From positions 1 to 64,000 of the forward strand of contig JAFPBO010000030.1 of the NCBI GenBank assembly GCA_017390475.1: a DNA stretch of 64,000 bases, written 5' to 3'. Below are positions 9,334-18,886 of this stretch, one piece after another. The stretch is from Loktanella sp. (GTDB lineage: Bacteria > Pseudomonadota > Alphaproteobacteria > Rhodobacterales > Rhodobacteraceae). Position numbers and translations under genes: made by a program. The stretch's first letter is position 1. Each line of letters begins with the position of its first letter. Under the pieces are notes generated by a model. That model had not been told where the DNA came from. It made no database searches and saw only the letters and a program-made list of their open reading frames with translations.

Positions 9334-10373
9334 GCCCCCGCCCTCGCCAAGATCACCCCCCCGCGGTCGATCACCACAATATCGAACTGCATCCCGGCAA
9401 AACGCCCCTGCACCTGCGCCAACGCACGATCCGCCATCGTCTGCGCCAGCGGCGCTCCGGCGATCTGATACGCCTCCAACGCCGTATTCGCCCCGGCCAG
9501 CCTTGGGTCATCCATCATCTGCGCCATCGCAGCAAAATCCACCTGAGACCGCCCCGAATGCAAATCCATCGCCCCCTGCGCGAGCTTGGTGATCTTGCCG
9601 ATCCCGCCGCCGATGGTGACACGCGGCACCGGATGTTTCGCCAGATATTTCAGCATCCCCCCCGCGAAATCCCCCATATCCAGCATCGCATGATCCGGCA
9701 GGCCATAAAGCGCCTGCACGATGCGTTCAGAGGTCGCCCCGGTGCAGCCCGCCACATGTTCCACGCCACCGGCGCGCGCCACATCAATCCCGCGATGAAT
9801 GGACGCAATCCAGGCGGCACAGGAAAACGGCCGCACAATCCCGGTCGTGCCCAGAATAGACAGACCACCTTCAATCCCCAACCTTGGGTTCCAAGTCTTC
9901 AGCGCAATCTCCACCCCACCGGGCACCGAGATTTCAATCGTGACATCAGGCGTCTGCCCATAAAAGCCGGCCATTTCCACCACCACATCCGCCATCATCT
10001 GGCGCGGCACCGGATTGATCGCAGGCTCGCCCACCGCAATCGGCAGGCCCGGCTTGGTGACCATGCCGACACCTTCACCCGCCCGGAACACCACGCCACC
10101 GGGCGAGGCGGAAACCCGCACCACAATCAGAGCGCCATGGGTGACATCAGGATCATCGCCCGCATCCTTGGTGATGCCGACCTCAGCCCAGCCTTCGCCC
10201 GCCTCGCAAAAAGCCAGCGGAAAGCATGGCGTCTCACCTTTCGGCAAAGTGATCGTCACATCGCGCGGAAATGTCCCACCCCACAGCCGGACCAGCGCGG
10301 CATTGGTCGCTGCCGTCGCACAAGCGCCTGTGGTCCAGCCACGGCGCAATTCTGTCTGAGGTTTGCGTGTCAT
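9330..10373 (-). CDS. cbiD: cobalt-precorrin-5B C1-methyltransferase (CbiD type)
   Basis: 347 residues from the ATG opening MTRKPQTELRRG. CbiD starts RGWTTGACATAATNAAL, as here, and GVEHVAGCTGATSE is the conserved central segment. CbiD carries out the C1 methylation/deacylation step. Known members of this group that lack CobF are thought to use a CbiD-type enzyme instead. It is divergent from cobA with 97 bases between the starts, which must hold both promoters; no cobalamin riboswitch is recognisable there. Confidence 0.93.
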   Translation of the reverse strand: MTRKPQTELRRGWTTGACATAATNAALVRLWGGTFPRDVTITLPKGETPCFPLAFCEAGEGWAEVGITKDAGDDPDVTHGALIVVRVSASPGGVVFRAGEGVGMVTKPGLPIAVGEPAINPVPRQMMADVVVEMAGFYGQTPDVTIEISVPGGVEIALKTWNPRLGIEGGLSILGTTGIVRPFSCAAWIASIHRGIDVARAGGVEHVAGCTGATSERIVQALYGLPDHAMLDMGDFAGGMLKYLAKHPVPRVTIGGGIGKITKLAQGAMDLHSGRSQVDFAAMAQMMDDPRLAGANTALEAYQIAGAPLAQTMADRALAQVQGRFAGMQFDIVVIDRGGVILARAGA

Positions 10374-10470
10374 CAGCGCGACGATAGGCAGCGCGCGGCA
10401 TGACGGCAATCGGCAATCGCTTGTCGCATCCCCGCTTTCCAAACCCGGCTTTCAGCGGCATATACAAAGG

Positions 10471-11322
10471 ATGACGCATGACTTCCCACTTCCCGGCCAT
10501 GACTGGCCCATGCTGCAACCCGGCTGGGTCTGGCTCTGCGGGGCCGGTCCGGGCGATCCCGGCCTGCTGACGCTGCATGCGCTGAACGCTCTGCGGCAAG
10601 CCGATGTGGTGATCTACGACGCGCTGGTGCAAGAAGCGATCCTCGACTGGGCACCGCAGGCGGAACACATCTATGCGGGCAAGCGCGGCGGCAAACCATC
10701 CGCCAAGCAACGCGATATCTCGCTGCATCTGGTCGATCTTGCGCGCGCGGGCAAACGGGTTTTGCGCCTCAAAGGCGGCGATCCTTTCGTCTTTGGCCGT
10801 GGCGGTGAGGAAGCACAAACGCTGGTGCAACACAACATCCCGATCCGCATCATCCCCGGCATCAGCGCGGGCATCGGCGGGCTGGCCTATGCGGGCATCC
10901 CCGTCACCCACCGGGACGTCAACCAATCTGTGACCTTCGTGACCGGCCATGACCAATCCGGCAATACACCCGGATCGCTCGACTGGACGAGCATTTCCAA
11001 AGGGTCGCAGGTCATCGTGATCTATATGGGCATGAAACATATCGCCCAGATCGCCGCCCATCTGATCGCCGCCGGGCGCAGCCTGTCAGAACCCGCCGCC
11101 GTGGTTACCACCGCCACGACCAAGGACCAGCAGGTGCTGGAAACCACCCTCGGCACCATCGTCGAAGACATCGCCGCTGCGAACTTGGAGCCACCCGCGA
11201 TCATCTGCATCGGCAGGTCGGTGCTGATGCGGCAGGTCCTCGACTGGCAAGGCATGGCCGCAGGCGACGCCCCCCGTAACCTCGACCCGCTCGGGCGGGG
11301 ACGCAGCGCCGAATCCGCCTGA
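10471..11322 (+). CDS. cobA: uroporphyrinogen-III C-methyltransferase (SUMT)
   Basis: 283 residues. Uses SAM to methylate uroporphyrinogen III at C2 and C7, the entry to cobalamin and siroheme. Motifs: VWLCGAGPGDPGLLTLHA, the YAGKRGG loop, LRLKGGDPFVFGRGGEE, and PGISAGIGGLAYAGIPVTHR. There is no CysG dehydrogenase domain, so this is the one-domain CobA form. The start at MTHDFPLP is the best in-frame ATG, although AAAGG lies immediately before it; an internal ATG at 10510 is an alternative. The C-terminus runs a few residues beyond the usual end. Confidence 0.95.
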   Translation: MTHDFPLPGHDWPMLQPGWVWLCGAGPGDPGLLTLHALNALRQADVVIYDALVQEAILDWAPQAEHIYAGKRGGKPSAKQRDISLHLVDLARAGKRVLRLKGGDPFVFGRGGEEAQTLVQHNIPIRIIPGISAGIGGLAYAGIPVTHRDVNQSVTFVTGHDQSGNTPGSLDWTSISKGSQVIVIYMGMKHIAQIAAHLIAAGRSLSEPAAVVTTATTKDQQVLETTLGTIVEDIAAANLEPPAIICIGRSVLMRQVLDWQGMAAGDAPRNLDPLGRGRSAESA

Positions 11323-11328
11323 TGCCCG

Positions 11329-11375
11329 TCTTCTTTTTTCCAAAAATACTCCCGCCGGAGGCGTCCCGGAGGGAC
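11329..11375. repeat. dispersed gene-end repeat (TTTTTTCC...CCCGCCGGAGGC)
   Basis: Between cobA and cobB. A T-rich tract, TCTTCTTTTTTCC, is followed by AAAAATACTCCCGCCGGAGGC and a small hairpin, GTCCC-GGA-GGGAC. The hairpin contains the GGAGGG that serves as ribosome binding site for cobB. Related copies occur at 13911-13949 (inverted), 43605-43640, and a partial one at 21416-21434. Confidence 0.7.
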
Positions 11376-11377
11376 AT

Positions 11378-12652
11378 ATGCGTTTCCTGATCAGTGCCCC
11401 CGCCTCTGGCAGTGGCAAAACCACGGTGACGCTGGGACTGCTCCGTGCCTTCAGCCGGACACAGGATATTCACAGCGCCAAATCCGGCCCCGATTACATC
11501 GACCCCGCCTTCCATGCCGCAGCGACGGGTCAGGCTTGCGTGAACCTCGACGCCTGGGCAATGTCGCCTGCCCGGATCAGGGCACTGGCCGCAGGCCTCA
11601 CCCCGCTGATCGTGGAAGGTGCCATGGGCCTGTTCGACGGGGCCGCCCCGACAGGTAAAGGCTCCAGCGCCGATCTCGCACGTATCCTGAACCTGCCCGT
11701 GGTGCTGGTGATCGACGCAGGGCGCATGGCCGGATCAATCGGCGCGCTGGCGCAAGGGTTCATGCGCTATGACCCGCGCGTGAAAGTCACCGGCGTGATC
11801 TTGAACAATGTCGGCTCTGCCAAACACGAGGCGATGCTGCGTCACGCCCTGCCCGGTATCACGATCTATGGCAGCATCCCCCGGCACCCCGACCTGCAAC
11901 ACGGTGCGCGGCATCTGGGGCTGATACAGGCGCAGGAGCGGGACGATCTGGAGGATTTCCTGAACAATGCCGCCAATCTGATGTTGCAACATCTGGATAT
12001 GGACGCGCTGGCAAGGCTGGATGCAACGCCCCCGTCGCCTGGAATTCATTCCAGGCCACGCCCCCCCGCCCAGCATATCGCGATTGCCCGCGACACAGCC
12101 TTCGCCTTCACCTATCCGCATCTGCTGGATGATTGGCGCAGCGCCGGGGCGCAGATCAGCTTTTTCTCGCCTCTCGCCGATGATCCGGTGCCGGACGCCG
12201 ATCTGATCTACCTGCCCGGCGGTTATCCCGAGTTGCACGCAGGCCGGATCGCCGCCAATCAGCGATTCCTGATCAGTCTGCGTCAGTCGCAAGCCCTGAT
12301 CTACGGCGAATGCGGCGGCTATATGGTGCTGGGGGAAGGCTTGATCGACGCCGATGGCACGCGGCACCAGATGGCGGGATTGCTGGGGTTGGTGACCAGC
12401 TTTGCCAGTCGCAAGCGACATTTGGGCTATCGGCACCTACAGGCCAGCACAGGGCCTTTCACGGGTCACTGGACAGGGCATGAATTCCACTATGCCAGCA
12501 CGGTCAGCGCGCGGGGCGTTCCGCTTTTCACCGCCACCGACGCCAGCGGTACCGCATTGCCTCCAATGGGGCTGATCAACCAGCACGTGTCCGGGTCATT
12601 CGCGCATATAATCGACACAAGTCCCATTGCCACCACCAAAAAGCAGGCGTAG
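11378..12652 (+). CDS. cobB: cobyrinate a,c-diamide synthase
   Basis: 424 residues. ATP- and glutamine-dependent amidation of the corrin side chains a and c. The N-terminal dethiobiotin-synthetase-like domain starts with the P-loop SAPASGSGKTTVTLGL and has AKSGPDYIDPAFH. The C-terminal triad-type amidotransferase domain has the nucleophile Cys in YGECGGYMVLGEGL. The ribosome site GGAGGG lies 4 bases before the ATG. It is followed 10 bases later by an MFS gene on the same strand. Confidence 0.95.
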   Translation: MRFLISAPASGSGKTTVTLGLLRAFSRTQDIHSAKSGPDYIDPAFHAAATGQACVNLDAWAMSPARIRALAAGLTPLIVEGAMGLFDGAAPTGKGSSADLARILNLPVVLVIDAGRMAGSIGALAQGFMRYDPRVKVTGVILNNVGSAKHEAMLRHALPGITIYGSIPRHPDLQHGARHLGLIQAQERDDLEDFLNNAANLMLQHLDMDALARLDATPPSPGIHSRPRPPAQHIAIARDTAFAFTYPHLLDDWRSAGAQISFFSPLADDPVPDADLIYLPGGYPELHAGRIAANQRFLISLRQSQALIYGECGGYMVLGEGLIDADGTRHQMAGLLGLVTSFASRKRHLGYRHLQASTGPFTGHWTGHEFHYASTVSARGVPLFTATDASGTALPPMGLINQHVSGSFAHIIDTSPIATTKKQA

Positions 12653-12662
12653 CAATTCGGCG

Positions 12663-13880
12663 ATGACAATGATCGACGACAGTATCGCGAAACGCAATGT
12701 GACCGTCTTGGTGCTGGCGCAGGCTATCCTGGGTGCACAATTGCCGATGATGTTCGTCATCGGCGGGCTGGCGGGCAGTCAGTTGGCCAGCAATCCCTGC
12801 TTTGCCACGCTGCCAATCTCGATGATCGTTTTCGGCTCAATGACCACGGCCCCCTGGATCAGTCCCCTGATGCAGCGCAATGGGCGGCGCTTCGGCTTTG
12901 TGCTGGGCGCTTTCGGCGGCGGAATGGGGGCGCTGGTTTCGGCCTACGGGCTGTATACCGGGTCGTTTTTCATGCTGCTGGCCGGGTCCTACCTTAGCGG
13001 CATCTACATGTCTGCGCAGGGATTCTACCGCTTTGCCGCGACCGACACCGCGTCAGAGGCATTTCGCCCCAAGGCGATCTCTTTCGTCATGGCAGGCGGG
13101 CTTTTGTCCGCGGTGCTCGGGCCACAGATCAACAAGCTGGCGCAAGATGCCTTTGTCGTGCCTTTCCTCGGCAGCTATCTGGCCATCGTGGTTCTGAACC
13201 TTGTCGGCGTCGGGCTGTTCTTTTTCCTCAACCTGCCCAAGGGCAGCCGGTCGATGCCAAAAGTCACCGATGCCCCAACGGGCCGCAGCAAACGCGAATT
13301 GCTGCGCGATCCACGCATCATCGTCGCAATCATCTGCGGCATGGTATCTTATGCGCTGATGAACCTTGTGATGACCTCGACACCCTTGGCTGTGGTCGGC
13401 TGCGGCTTTACCACCAATAACGCCAATGACATCGTGTCGCTGCATGTGGTCGCAATGTTTGCGCCCTCGTTTTTCACCGGCCATCTGATTGCGCGGTTCG
13501 GGGTGGAAAAGATTATCGCCACCGGGCTGGTGATCCTCGCCATGGCAGGCGGGGTGGCAATTGCGGGGGTGGAGCTTGCGAATTTCTTTATCGCGCTCTT
13601 CCTGCTTGGTGTCGGCTGGAATTTCGGTTTCATCGGCGCAACCACCATGCTGGCAGGCGCTCACAGGCCCGAGGAACGTGGCCGGGTGCAGGGCCTGAAT
13701 GACATGCTGGTCTTCGGCATGGTGACAGTGGCGTCATTGGCCGGGGGCGGGTTGCTGAACTGCGCCGGTGGTACCACGGTCGAAGGCTGGAACGCCGTCA
13801 ACCTCGCCATGATCCCGTTTCTGGTGCTGGCGGGGGCCTCGTTGATCTGGTTGTCGCGGCAGCGCCGGGTCGCGGTCTAG
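12663..13880 (+). CDS. MFS transporter
   Basis: 405 residues with about twelve membrane helices and a central loop around residues 195-215 (GSRSMPKVTDAPTGRSKREL). NGRRFGFVLGAFGG fits the loop 2-3 region of the major facilitator superfamily. It starts 10 bases after cobB and ends at a hairpin-rich terminator region, so it is probably the last gene of the cobA-cobB transcript. A link to corrinoid or cobalt movement is possible from position only. The substrate is not identifiable from sequence. ATG 12669 is an alternative start. Confidence 0.85.
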   Translation: MTMIDDSIAKRNVTVLVLAQAILGAQLPMMFVIGGLAGSQLASNPCFATLPISMIVFGSMTTAPWISPLMQRNGRRFGFVLGAFGGGMGALVSAYGLYTGSFFMLLAGSYLSGIYMSAQGFYRFAATDTASEAFRPKAISFVMAGGLLSAVLGPQINKLAQDAFVVPFLGSYLAIVVLNLVGVGLFFFLNLPKGSRSMPKVTDAPTGRSKRELLRDPRIIVAIICGMVSYALMNLVMTSTPLAVVGCGFTTNNANDIVSLHVVAMFAPSFFTGHLIARFGVEKIIATGLVILAMAGGVAIAGVELANFFIALFLLGVGWNFGFIGATTMLAGAHRPEERGRVQGLNDMLVFGMVTVASLAGGGLLNCAGGTTVEGWNAVNLAMIPFLVLAGASLIWLSRQRRVAV

Positions 13881-13949
13881 TCAGGGGCTCTGCCCCTCGC
13901 CCGGACTGCGTCCGGTCTCACCCCGGAGTATTTTCAGAAAAAAGAAGAC
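13881..13949. terminator. bidirectional terminator region with inverted copy of the gene-end repeat
   Basis: Between convergent genes. Two hairpins, GGGGCTCTGCCCC and CCGGACTGCGTCCGG, are followed by CCCCGGAGTATTTTCAGAAAAAAGAAGAC. The latter is the inverted form of the repeat seen at 11329. Read on the minus strand it gives a T-rich stretch, as expected at a gene end. Confidence 0.6.
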
Positions 13950-13956
13950 ATGGGTC

Positions 13957-14724
13957 CTAAACCCACCAGCCGCGCAAGGCTGTATGCGTCAGGCGCAGGC
14001 TTTGGCGCAGCGAGGTCAGCTCCAGCCTGCCGTCCAGAACCGCTTGCGGTTCATGCTGCGCCTTGCGCAGGACCGGGCGCGCCGCATGGCCGATCAGCAA
14101 GGCCGCCCCGGCCCGTTGCCCGACCCGCCGCTTGCCAGCACCTGCCTGCGCCAGCCGATCCAAAGCACGGGCGGCAAGTGTCCTGATCCCGTCCGGCGTC
14201 GGGTCCGGCAGGGGCTGGCGTTGGCGGTCCAGCAGCACCGGCAAGGCCCGCAGCAAATTGGCGATACCAGTGGCATAGGCGAAATCGGCAACAACTGCAT
14301 CATCCTGTCCGCCCAGCAAACGCGCGGCGGTGATCATCGGCAGACCGGCGGTATCGTGAATGTAGGCGTCGAAATCCGCCTGATCAGTGAAAGGGTCGCT
14401 ATAGATATCCCAGCGCCGCGCCGCGATCATCGCGTCAAGATCTTTGGCCGCCTGCGCATCCAGCACCTTGGTCAACCCGTCCACGACCTCGTGCCGCCGC
14501 ACCTTGCCGCCCGTCGCAATTTCCTCCAACGCGTCGCGCCACCATTGCAGGCGCATTTCGGCGATCATCGGCTCTTTGGTGACCCAAGGCGCGCGAATGA
14601 CCTCGACGTTGAACGCATAAAGCGGGAACAAGACCTGACGCGCGGGCACAGGGGCCGCCATGATCGCGCGGAACCGTTCGGGGTCGGCCTTTTCGACCAA
14701 GGCGGCGCAGGCGGCAAAGCTCAT
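13957..14724 (-). CDS. squalene/phytoene synthase family protein (NDUFAF6-like)
   Basis: 255 residues. The opening LFPLYAFNVEVIRAPW and the RLQWWRDALEEI segment match the branch of the squalene/phytoene synthase family that includes the mitochondrial complex I assembly factor NDUFAF6. The two Asp-rich DxxxD motifs needed for prenyl transfer are not evident, so a synthase reaction is unlikely. No carotenoid or hopanoid gene is nearby. The ATG overlaps the cimA stop (ATGA). A role in respiratory complex assembly is inference from the eukaryotic relative. Confidence 0.8.
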   Translation of the reverse strand: MSFAACAALVEKADPERFRAIMAAPVPARQVLFPLYAFNVEVIRAPWVTKEPMIAEMRLQWWRDALEEIATGGKVRRHEVVDGLTKVLDAQAAKDLDAMIAARRWDIYSDPFTDQADFDAYIHDTAGLPMITAARLLGGQDDAVVADFAYATGIANLLRALPVLLDRQRQPLPDPTPDGIRTLAARALDRLAQAGAGKRRVGQRAGAALLIGHAARPVLRKAQHEPQAVLDGRLELTSLRQSLRLTHTALRGWWV

Positions 14725-16340
14725 GCCGTGGCACCGTCCCGGACCAGTTTCCAGTTGATCGCATCAATCAGCGCATCAAAGGACGCATCAACGATATTGG
14801 CGCTGACACCGACGGTGGACCAGCGGTTGCCTTGCCCGTCTTCGCTGTCGATGATGACGCGGGTCACGGCCTCGGTCCCGCCGCCGGTAATGCGGACCTT
14901 GAAATCCACCAGTTCGATATCGTCAATGATTGCCTGATAGGGTCCAAGATCCTTGGCCAAGGCCCGCGCCAGCGCGTTCACCGGGCCACGGTCGCTGCCA
15001 TCGGGGCCAAGGCTTTCGCTGACGTTGAGAAATTTCTGCCCCTGCACCTTGGTCACCACCACAGCCTCGGATATCGACACCATCTGGTTGCGCTTGTTAC
15101 GGCGGCGTTCGACGGTAACGCGGTAGCGTTTCACCTCAAAGAAATTCGGCAACAGCCCCAGTTCGGCGCGCGCCAGCATTTCGAAACTGGCTTGTGCGGT
15201 GTCATAGGCATAGCCCTGCGCCTCTTTTTCCTTGATCCGCTCGACAATCCGGGCAAGCGCGGGATCACCCGGTTCTACGATGATCTCCGCATCGGCCAGC
15301 CGCGCCCGCAGGTTGGATTGCCCCGCCTGATTGGACATCGGCACGATCCGCATGTTGCCCACCGCCGCCGGATCGACATGTTCATAGGTGCTCGGGTCCT
15401 TGGCAATCGCCGAGGCATGTAACCCCGACTTATGCGCAAAAGCCGAAGCGCCAACGTAGGGTGCTTGCTTCGCGGGCACCCGGTTGAGAATATCATCCAG
15501 CAACCGCGACGCCCGCCGCAATCCTGTCAGCGCCTGCGCTGTCACCCCAGTCTCGAACTGGCTGGCATAGGGTTCCTTCAACAACAGCGTCGGGATCAGC
15601 GTTGTCAGATTGGCATTGCCACAACGTTCACCCAGCCCATTCAGCGTGCCCTGGATCTGACGCACCCCGGCGCGCAGGGCCGCGAGCGACCCTGCCACGG
15701 CGTTTTCGGTGTCATTATGCGTGTGGATCGCCAGATGGGTGCCGGGTATGCCGCTGGCGATCACTTCGGTCACGATCTGGAAAATTTCATCCGGCAAAGT
15801 GCCGCCATTGGTGTCACACAGCACGATCCAGCGCGCACCTGCGTCATAGGCGGCGTGAATTGCCTCCAACGCATAGGCGGAGTTCGCCTTGTAGCCGTCA
15901 AAGAAATGTTCGGCATCAAACAGACCCTCGCGCCCCAGTTCCGTCAGATGGGCAAAACTGGCGCGGATGTTCTCCGTATTCTCCTCCAGCGCAATCCCCA
16001 GCGCGGTGGTCACATGAAAATCATGCGCCTTGCCCACCAGACAGACGGCAGAGGTGCCGGCATTGACCACGGCGGCAAGTACATCGTCATTCTCGGCTGA
16101 CCGGCCCAGACGTTTGGTCATCCCAAAGGCGGCGAATGTCGCCTTGGTCTGCGGTTGATTGGCAAAGAATTCCGTATCGGTCGGGTTGGCGCCCGGCCAG
16201 CCGCCTTCGATGTAATCCAGCCCCAGCCCGTCCAGCACAGCGGTGATCCTGTGCTTTTCCATGGCGGAAAATTGGACGCCCTGCGTCTGCGCCCCGTCGC
16301 GCAGAGTGGTGTCGTAGAGGTAAAGTCGTTCTTTGTTCAT
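14721..16340 (-). CDS. cimA: citramalate synthase
   Basis: 539 residues. Condenses acetyl-CoA and pyruvate to (R)-citramalate, the first step of the threonine-independent route to isoleucine. The N-terminal TIM barrel opens YDTTLRDGAQTQGVQ. IHTHNDTENAVA is the HxHND metal motif, and GLGERCGNANL follows. The C-terminal LeuA-type regulatory domain is present from about residue 405. The CimA-type KRYRVTVERRRNK segment separates it from LeuA. The ATG at 16340 is preferred over an in-frame TTG nine bases upstream. A pair of hairpins separates it from cysS. Confidence 0.93.
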   Translation of the reverse strand: MNKERLYLYDTTLRDGAQTQGVQFSAMEKHRITAVLDGLGLDYIEGGWPGANPTDTEFFANQPQTKATFAAFGMTKRLGRSAENDDVLAAVVNAGTSAVCLVGKAHDFHVTTALGIALEENTENIRASFAHLTELGREGLFDAEHFFDGYKANSAYALEAIHAAYDAGARWIVLCDTNGGTLPDEIFQIVTEVIASGIPGTHLAIHTHNDTENAVAGSLAALRAGVRQIQGTLNGLGERCGNANLTTLIPTLLLKEPYASQFETGVTAQALTGLRRASRLLDDILNRVPAKQAPYVGASAFAHKSGLHASAIAKDPSTYEHVDPAAVGNMRIVPMSNQAGQSNLRARLADAEIIVEPGDPALARIVERIKEKEAQGYAYDTAQASFEMLARAELGLLPNFFEVKRYRVTVERRRNKRNQMVSISEAVVVTKVQGQKFLNVSESLGPDGSDRGPVNALARALAKDLGPYQAIIDDIELVDFKVRITGGGTEAVTRVIIDSEDGQGNRWSTVGVSANIVDASFDALIDAINWKLVRDGATA

Positions 16341-16351
16341 CTGGCACAATC

Positions 16352-16411
16352 CAAAATTTTCGCCGAAAATTTTGAGCGCGGACCAAGAATTTTTGTCAAA
16401 AATTCTTGGTC
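16352..16411. terminator. double hairpin at the 3' end of cysS
   Basis: Two perfect inverted repeats in tandem. CAAAATTTTC (16352-16361) pairs with GAAAATTTTG (16365-16374). GACCAAGAATTTTTG (16381-16395) pairs with CAAAAATTCTTGGTC (16397-16411) around one base. The second stem includes part of the cysS stop codon. The pattern recurs after nrdJ (25350-25410). Either terminates cysS or sets the cysS/cimA ratio. Confidence 0.7.
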
Positions 16412-17843
16412 AGAGCCCACCCAGCTTTGCCGCGTCAAAATCCGGCCCCGGCGTCCATGACGCCTGCCCACCTACATCGGTCACCTGCACTCCGGCAGCG
16501 GTCAGAATATCGCGGACCTGATCGGCGCGGGCCCAATCCTTGGCGGCGCGGGCCTCTGCCCGTTCGGCCAACAAAGCATCGACGCGGGCGGCGACTGCGG
16601 GGGTGACACTTGGCCCGGCCTCTGCCCCGTCGAACAATGGGATCGCGGCCCAGTCGCGGATCAGGCCCAGCATCTCCAGCCCATGCGCGAAACCGGCAAG
16701 GGCAGAGGCGGTTTTGCCCTTGGACAGCACGTGCAACCGCGAAAGCGCACCCGATGTATTCAGGTCATTGGCCAGCACACCAAGGAATTCCTCGTCCGCC
16801 TGCCATTTGCCGTCCGCTTTCAGCGCCCGGATCAGATTGGGGCCGAAGCCGTGGCCATGCAGGATGCCATACCATTTGCGCAGAGTCAGGTCTGCCTCGG
16901 CGCGGCGTGCCTCTGTCCAGTCCATGGTCTTGCTGTAATGGGTGCCCAGCATGACCAGCCGGATCACCTCGCCCGGAATGCCCTGGTCCAGCAGGTCGCG
17001 GATGGTAAAGAAATTACCCAGGGATTTGGACATCTTCTTGCCCTCGACCTGCAGCATTTCGTTATGGACCCAATAGCGGGCGAATTCACCATGTGGATGG
17101 GCGCAGGCGCTTTGTGCGATCTCGTTTTCATGATGCGGGAATTGCAGGTCATTGCCGCCGCCGTGGATGTCGAAACTCTCACCCAGCAATTCATGCGCCA
17201 TGGCAGAGCATTCAATATGCCAGCCGGGACGCCCATAGCCCCAGGGGCTGTTCCAGCCTGGCACGCCGTCAGCAGAGGGTTTCCACAACACGAAATCCAT
17301 CGGGTTGCGTTTATATGGCGCCACCTCGACCCGCGCGCCGGCGATCATATCGTCGATGGACCGGCCAGAGAGTGCGCCGTATTCGGCGTAGCTTTCAACC
17401 GCAAACAGCACGTGACCTTCGGCTTCATAAGCATGATCCTTGGCGACCAGATCGCTGATCATGGCGATCATCTGGGCGATGTAATCGGTCGCGCGGGGTT
17501 CATGCGTCGGGCGCAACGCGCCGAGCGCATCCATATCATCATGATACCAGCCGATCGTTTCCGCCGTGATATCGCCAATCGCGCGGCCTGATTCCGCCGC
17601 CCGCGCGTTGATCTTGTCATCGACATCGGTGAAATTGCGGACATAGGTCACGTGTTTCGTGCCATAGACATGGCGCAGCAGCCGGAACAGCACATCAAAC
17701 ACCAGCGAAGGGCGCGCATTGCCCAGATGGGCGCGGTCATAGACCGTCGGCCCGCACAGATACATCCGGACATTGCGGGGATCGATTGGGGCAAAATCCT
17801 CGCGGTGGCGGGATTTGGTGTTGTGCAGCCGGATGATTGTCAT
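16410..17843 (-). CDS. cysS: cysteinyl-tRNA synthetase
   Basis: 477 residues, class I synthetase. [16 protein letters not shown] near residue 30 contains the HIGH equivalent HLGN and a zinc-ligand Cys. Further zinc ligands are in HIECSAMA and the [11 protein letters not shown] segment; the other ATP-binding motif is [11 protein letters not shown]. The C-terminal tRNA-binding helices ([18 protein letters not shown]) are present. A 14-codon Cys-rich reading frame lies 82 bases upstream (17925-17969). The stop codon is embedded in a long hairpin. Confidence 0.97.
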   Translation of the reverse strand: MTIIRLHNTKSRHREDFAPIDPRNVRMYLCGPTVYDRAHLGNARPSLVFDVLFRLLRHVYGTKHVTYVRNFTDVDDKINARAAESGRAIGDITAETIGWYHDDMDALGALRPTHEPRATDYIAQMIAMISDLVAKDHAYEAEGHVLFAVESYAEYGALSGRSIDDMIAGARVEVAPYKRNPMDFVLWKPSADGVPGWNSPWGYGRPGWHIECSAMAHELLGESFDIHGGGNDLQFPHHENEIAQSACAHPHGEFARYWVHNEMLQVEGKKMSKSLGNFFTIRDLLDQGIPGEVIRLVMLGTHYSKTMDWTEARRAEADLTLRKWYGILHGHGFGPNLIRALKADGKWQADEEFLGVLANDLNTSGALSRLHVLSKGKTASALAGFAHGLEMLGLIRDWAAIPLFDGAEAGPSVTPAVAARVDALLAERAEARAAKDWARADQVRDILTAAGVQVTDVGGQASWTPGPDFDAAKLGGL

Positions 17844-17924
17844 GTTGCCTCGCGCAGGGTTTCACCGCGGGGTTAACAAGTTCAGGTCCGATGGAAAACG
17901 TGAAAGAGCAGCCCGCGACAGATG

Positions 17925-17969
17925 TCAGCAGATAATAATGCAGCAGGAAATGGTGCAAATGCTCTTCAT
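17925..17969 (-). CDS. possible Cys-rich leader peptide of cysS
   Basis: ATG at 17969 opens MKSICTISCCIIIC, 14 codons with four TGC codons, then TGA. It ends 82 bases before cysS, and the preceding gene is closed by a strong terminator at 18005-18035, so this stretch is the cysS leader. A TATATT element is at 17995-17990. Downstream, CGCGGG can pair with CCCGCG and TTTCAC with GTGAAA. This looks like a Cys-sensing attenuator, but there is no clear Shine-Dalgarno sequence, so it may be chance. Confidence 0.35.
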   Translation of the reverse strand: MKSICTISCCIIIC

Positions 17970-18004
17970 GCTGCCGGGTTAGCCGTAAAAATATACCAAA
18001 GCAA

Positions 18005-18035
18005 CAAAAAAGGGCCTGCGTTTGCACGCAGGCCC
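18005..18035 (-). terminator. Rho-independent terminator of the outer-membrane protein gene
   Basis: Minus strand: GGGCCTGCG (18035-18027), loop TGCAAA, CGCAGGCCC (18020-18012), followed by six T. Nine perfect GC-rich pairs plus the T-tract, starting 24 bases after the stop codon. Confidence 0.92.
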
Positions 18036-18058
18036 CTCAATCGGATCAGATGATCAGA

Positions 18059-18709
18059 TTAGAACTGGAACGACACGCGAGCCGTAGCAGTTGTCGCACG
18101 CAGTGTGTTGTTGTTCAGGTTTTCTGCATCGCCTTCGTAGAACTTGTGCTGCAGAACTTCACCACCGACCAGAATGCTGTCGGAGAACTTGTATGCAACG
18201 CCCAGGCCGTAGAAGTCGCCATCGAGTTCCAGATCAGGTGTCGAGGTGTTGGCGCGAACCACACCACCGGTGACGTATGGCAGGAAAGAACCGGCATCAT
18301 AGCCAACGCGTGCTTTCACGCGCAGGATATCGTCCAGATCGCCATTGTTGTTGGCTGCGACTGGGCTCAGGCCCACGTTGTCGATGTTCGACAGGTCGTA
18401 GTCAACTTCTGCACCCAGAACGATCGAGCCCAGGTCATACATGTAACCAGCGTGCACACCGTAGATGGCGCCATCGACGTCATCTGGGTTTGGGTTCAGG
18501 CCGGTGATGTCGGCGTAACCAGCTTGTGCGCCCAGGTAGAAGCCGGACCAATCGGTGCCGCGCATCACTGGTGCTGGTGCTGGTGCGATTGGGGTTGGCG
18601 CAACTGTTTCGACAGGTGCGGCCAGACCGCCAGCAGAGGCCATGCCTGCGGCCAGTGCGAGAGGAGCTGCCAGCATGGCTGTGCGCGCGAATTTGAAAGT
18701 GTTTGTCAT
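18059..18709 (-). CDS. outer-membrane beta-barrel protein
   Basis: 216 residues from the ATG preceded by GGAG nine bases upstream. A signal peptide (FARTAMLAAPLALAAGMASA) is followed by a Pro/Ala-rich linker. An eight-strand barrel of the OmpA-like/porin-like beta-barrel family follows, from SGFYLGAQAGYA and ending TARVSFQF with the C-terminal Phe typical of outer-membrane proteins. There is no peptidoglycan-binding domain. Similar small barrels are abundant in Rhodobacteraceae; the function is unknown. It is a single gene with its own AT-rich upstream region and strong terminator, suggesting high expression. Read-through into it from anmK is possible. Confidence 0.88.
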   Translation of the reverse strand: MTNTFKFARTAMLAAPLALAAGMASAGGLAAPVETVAPTPIAPAPAPVMRGTDWSGFYLGAQAGYADITGLNPNPDDVDGAIYGVHAGYMYDLGSIVLGAEVDYDLSNIDNVGLSPVAANNNGDLDDILRVKARVGYDAGSFLPYVTGGVVRANTSTPDLELDGDFYGLGVAYKFSDSILVGGEVLQHKFYEGDAENLNNNTLRATTATARVSFQF

Positions 18710-18886
18710 TGTTATTCTCCGTTTCATCGGTTGTGATGTGCTGTGTATTTGGCAGCTTTTTCGCGGGGCACAACCGACCTCACAGGCCTGTGATCGAAAC
18801 GGGCATTTTTGCGTCCAAAAACGGGGGCTTAGGCCAATTTCCGCCCAGTTTTGTTATAAAAATATCACAGGTCAAAATTAAGTTTT

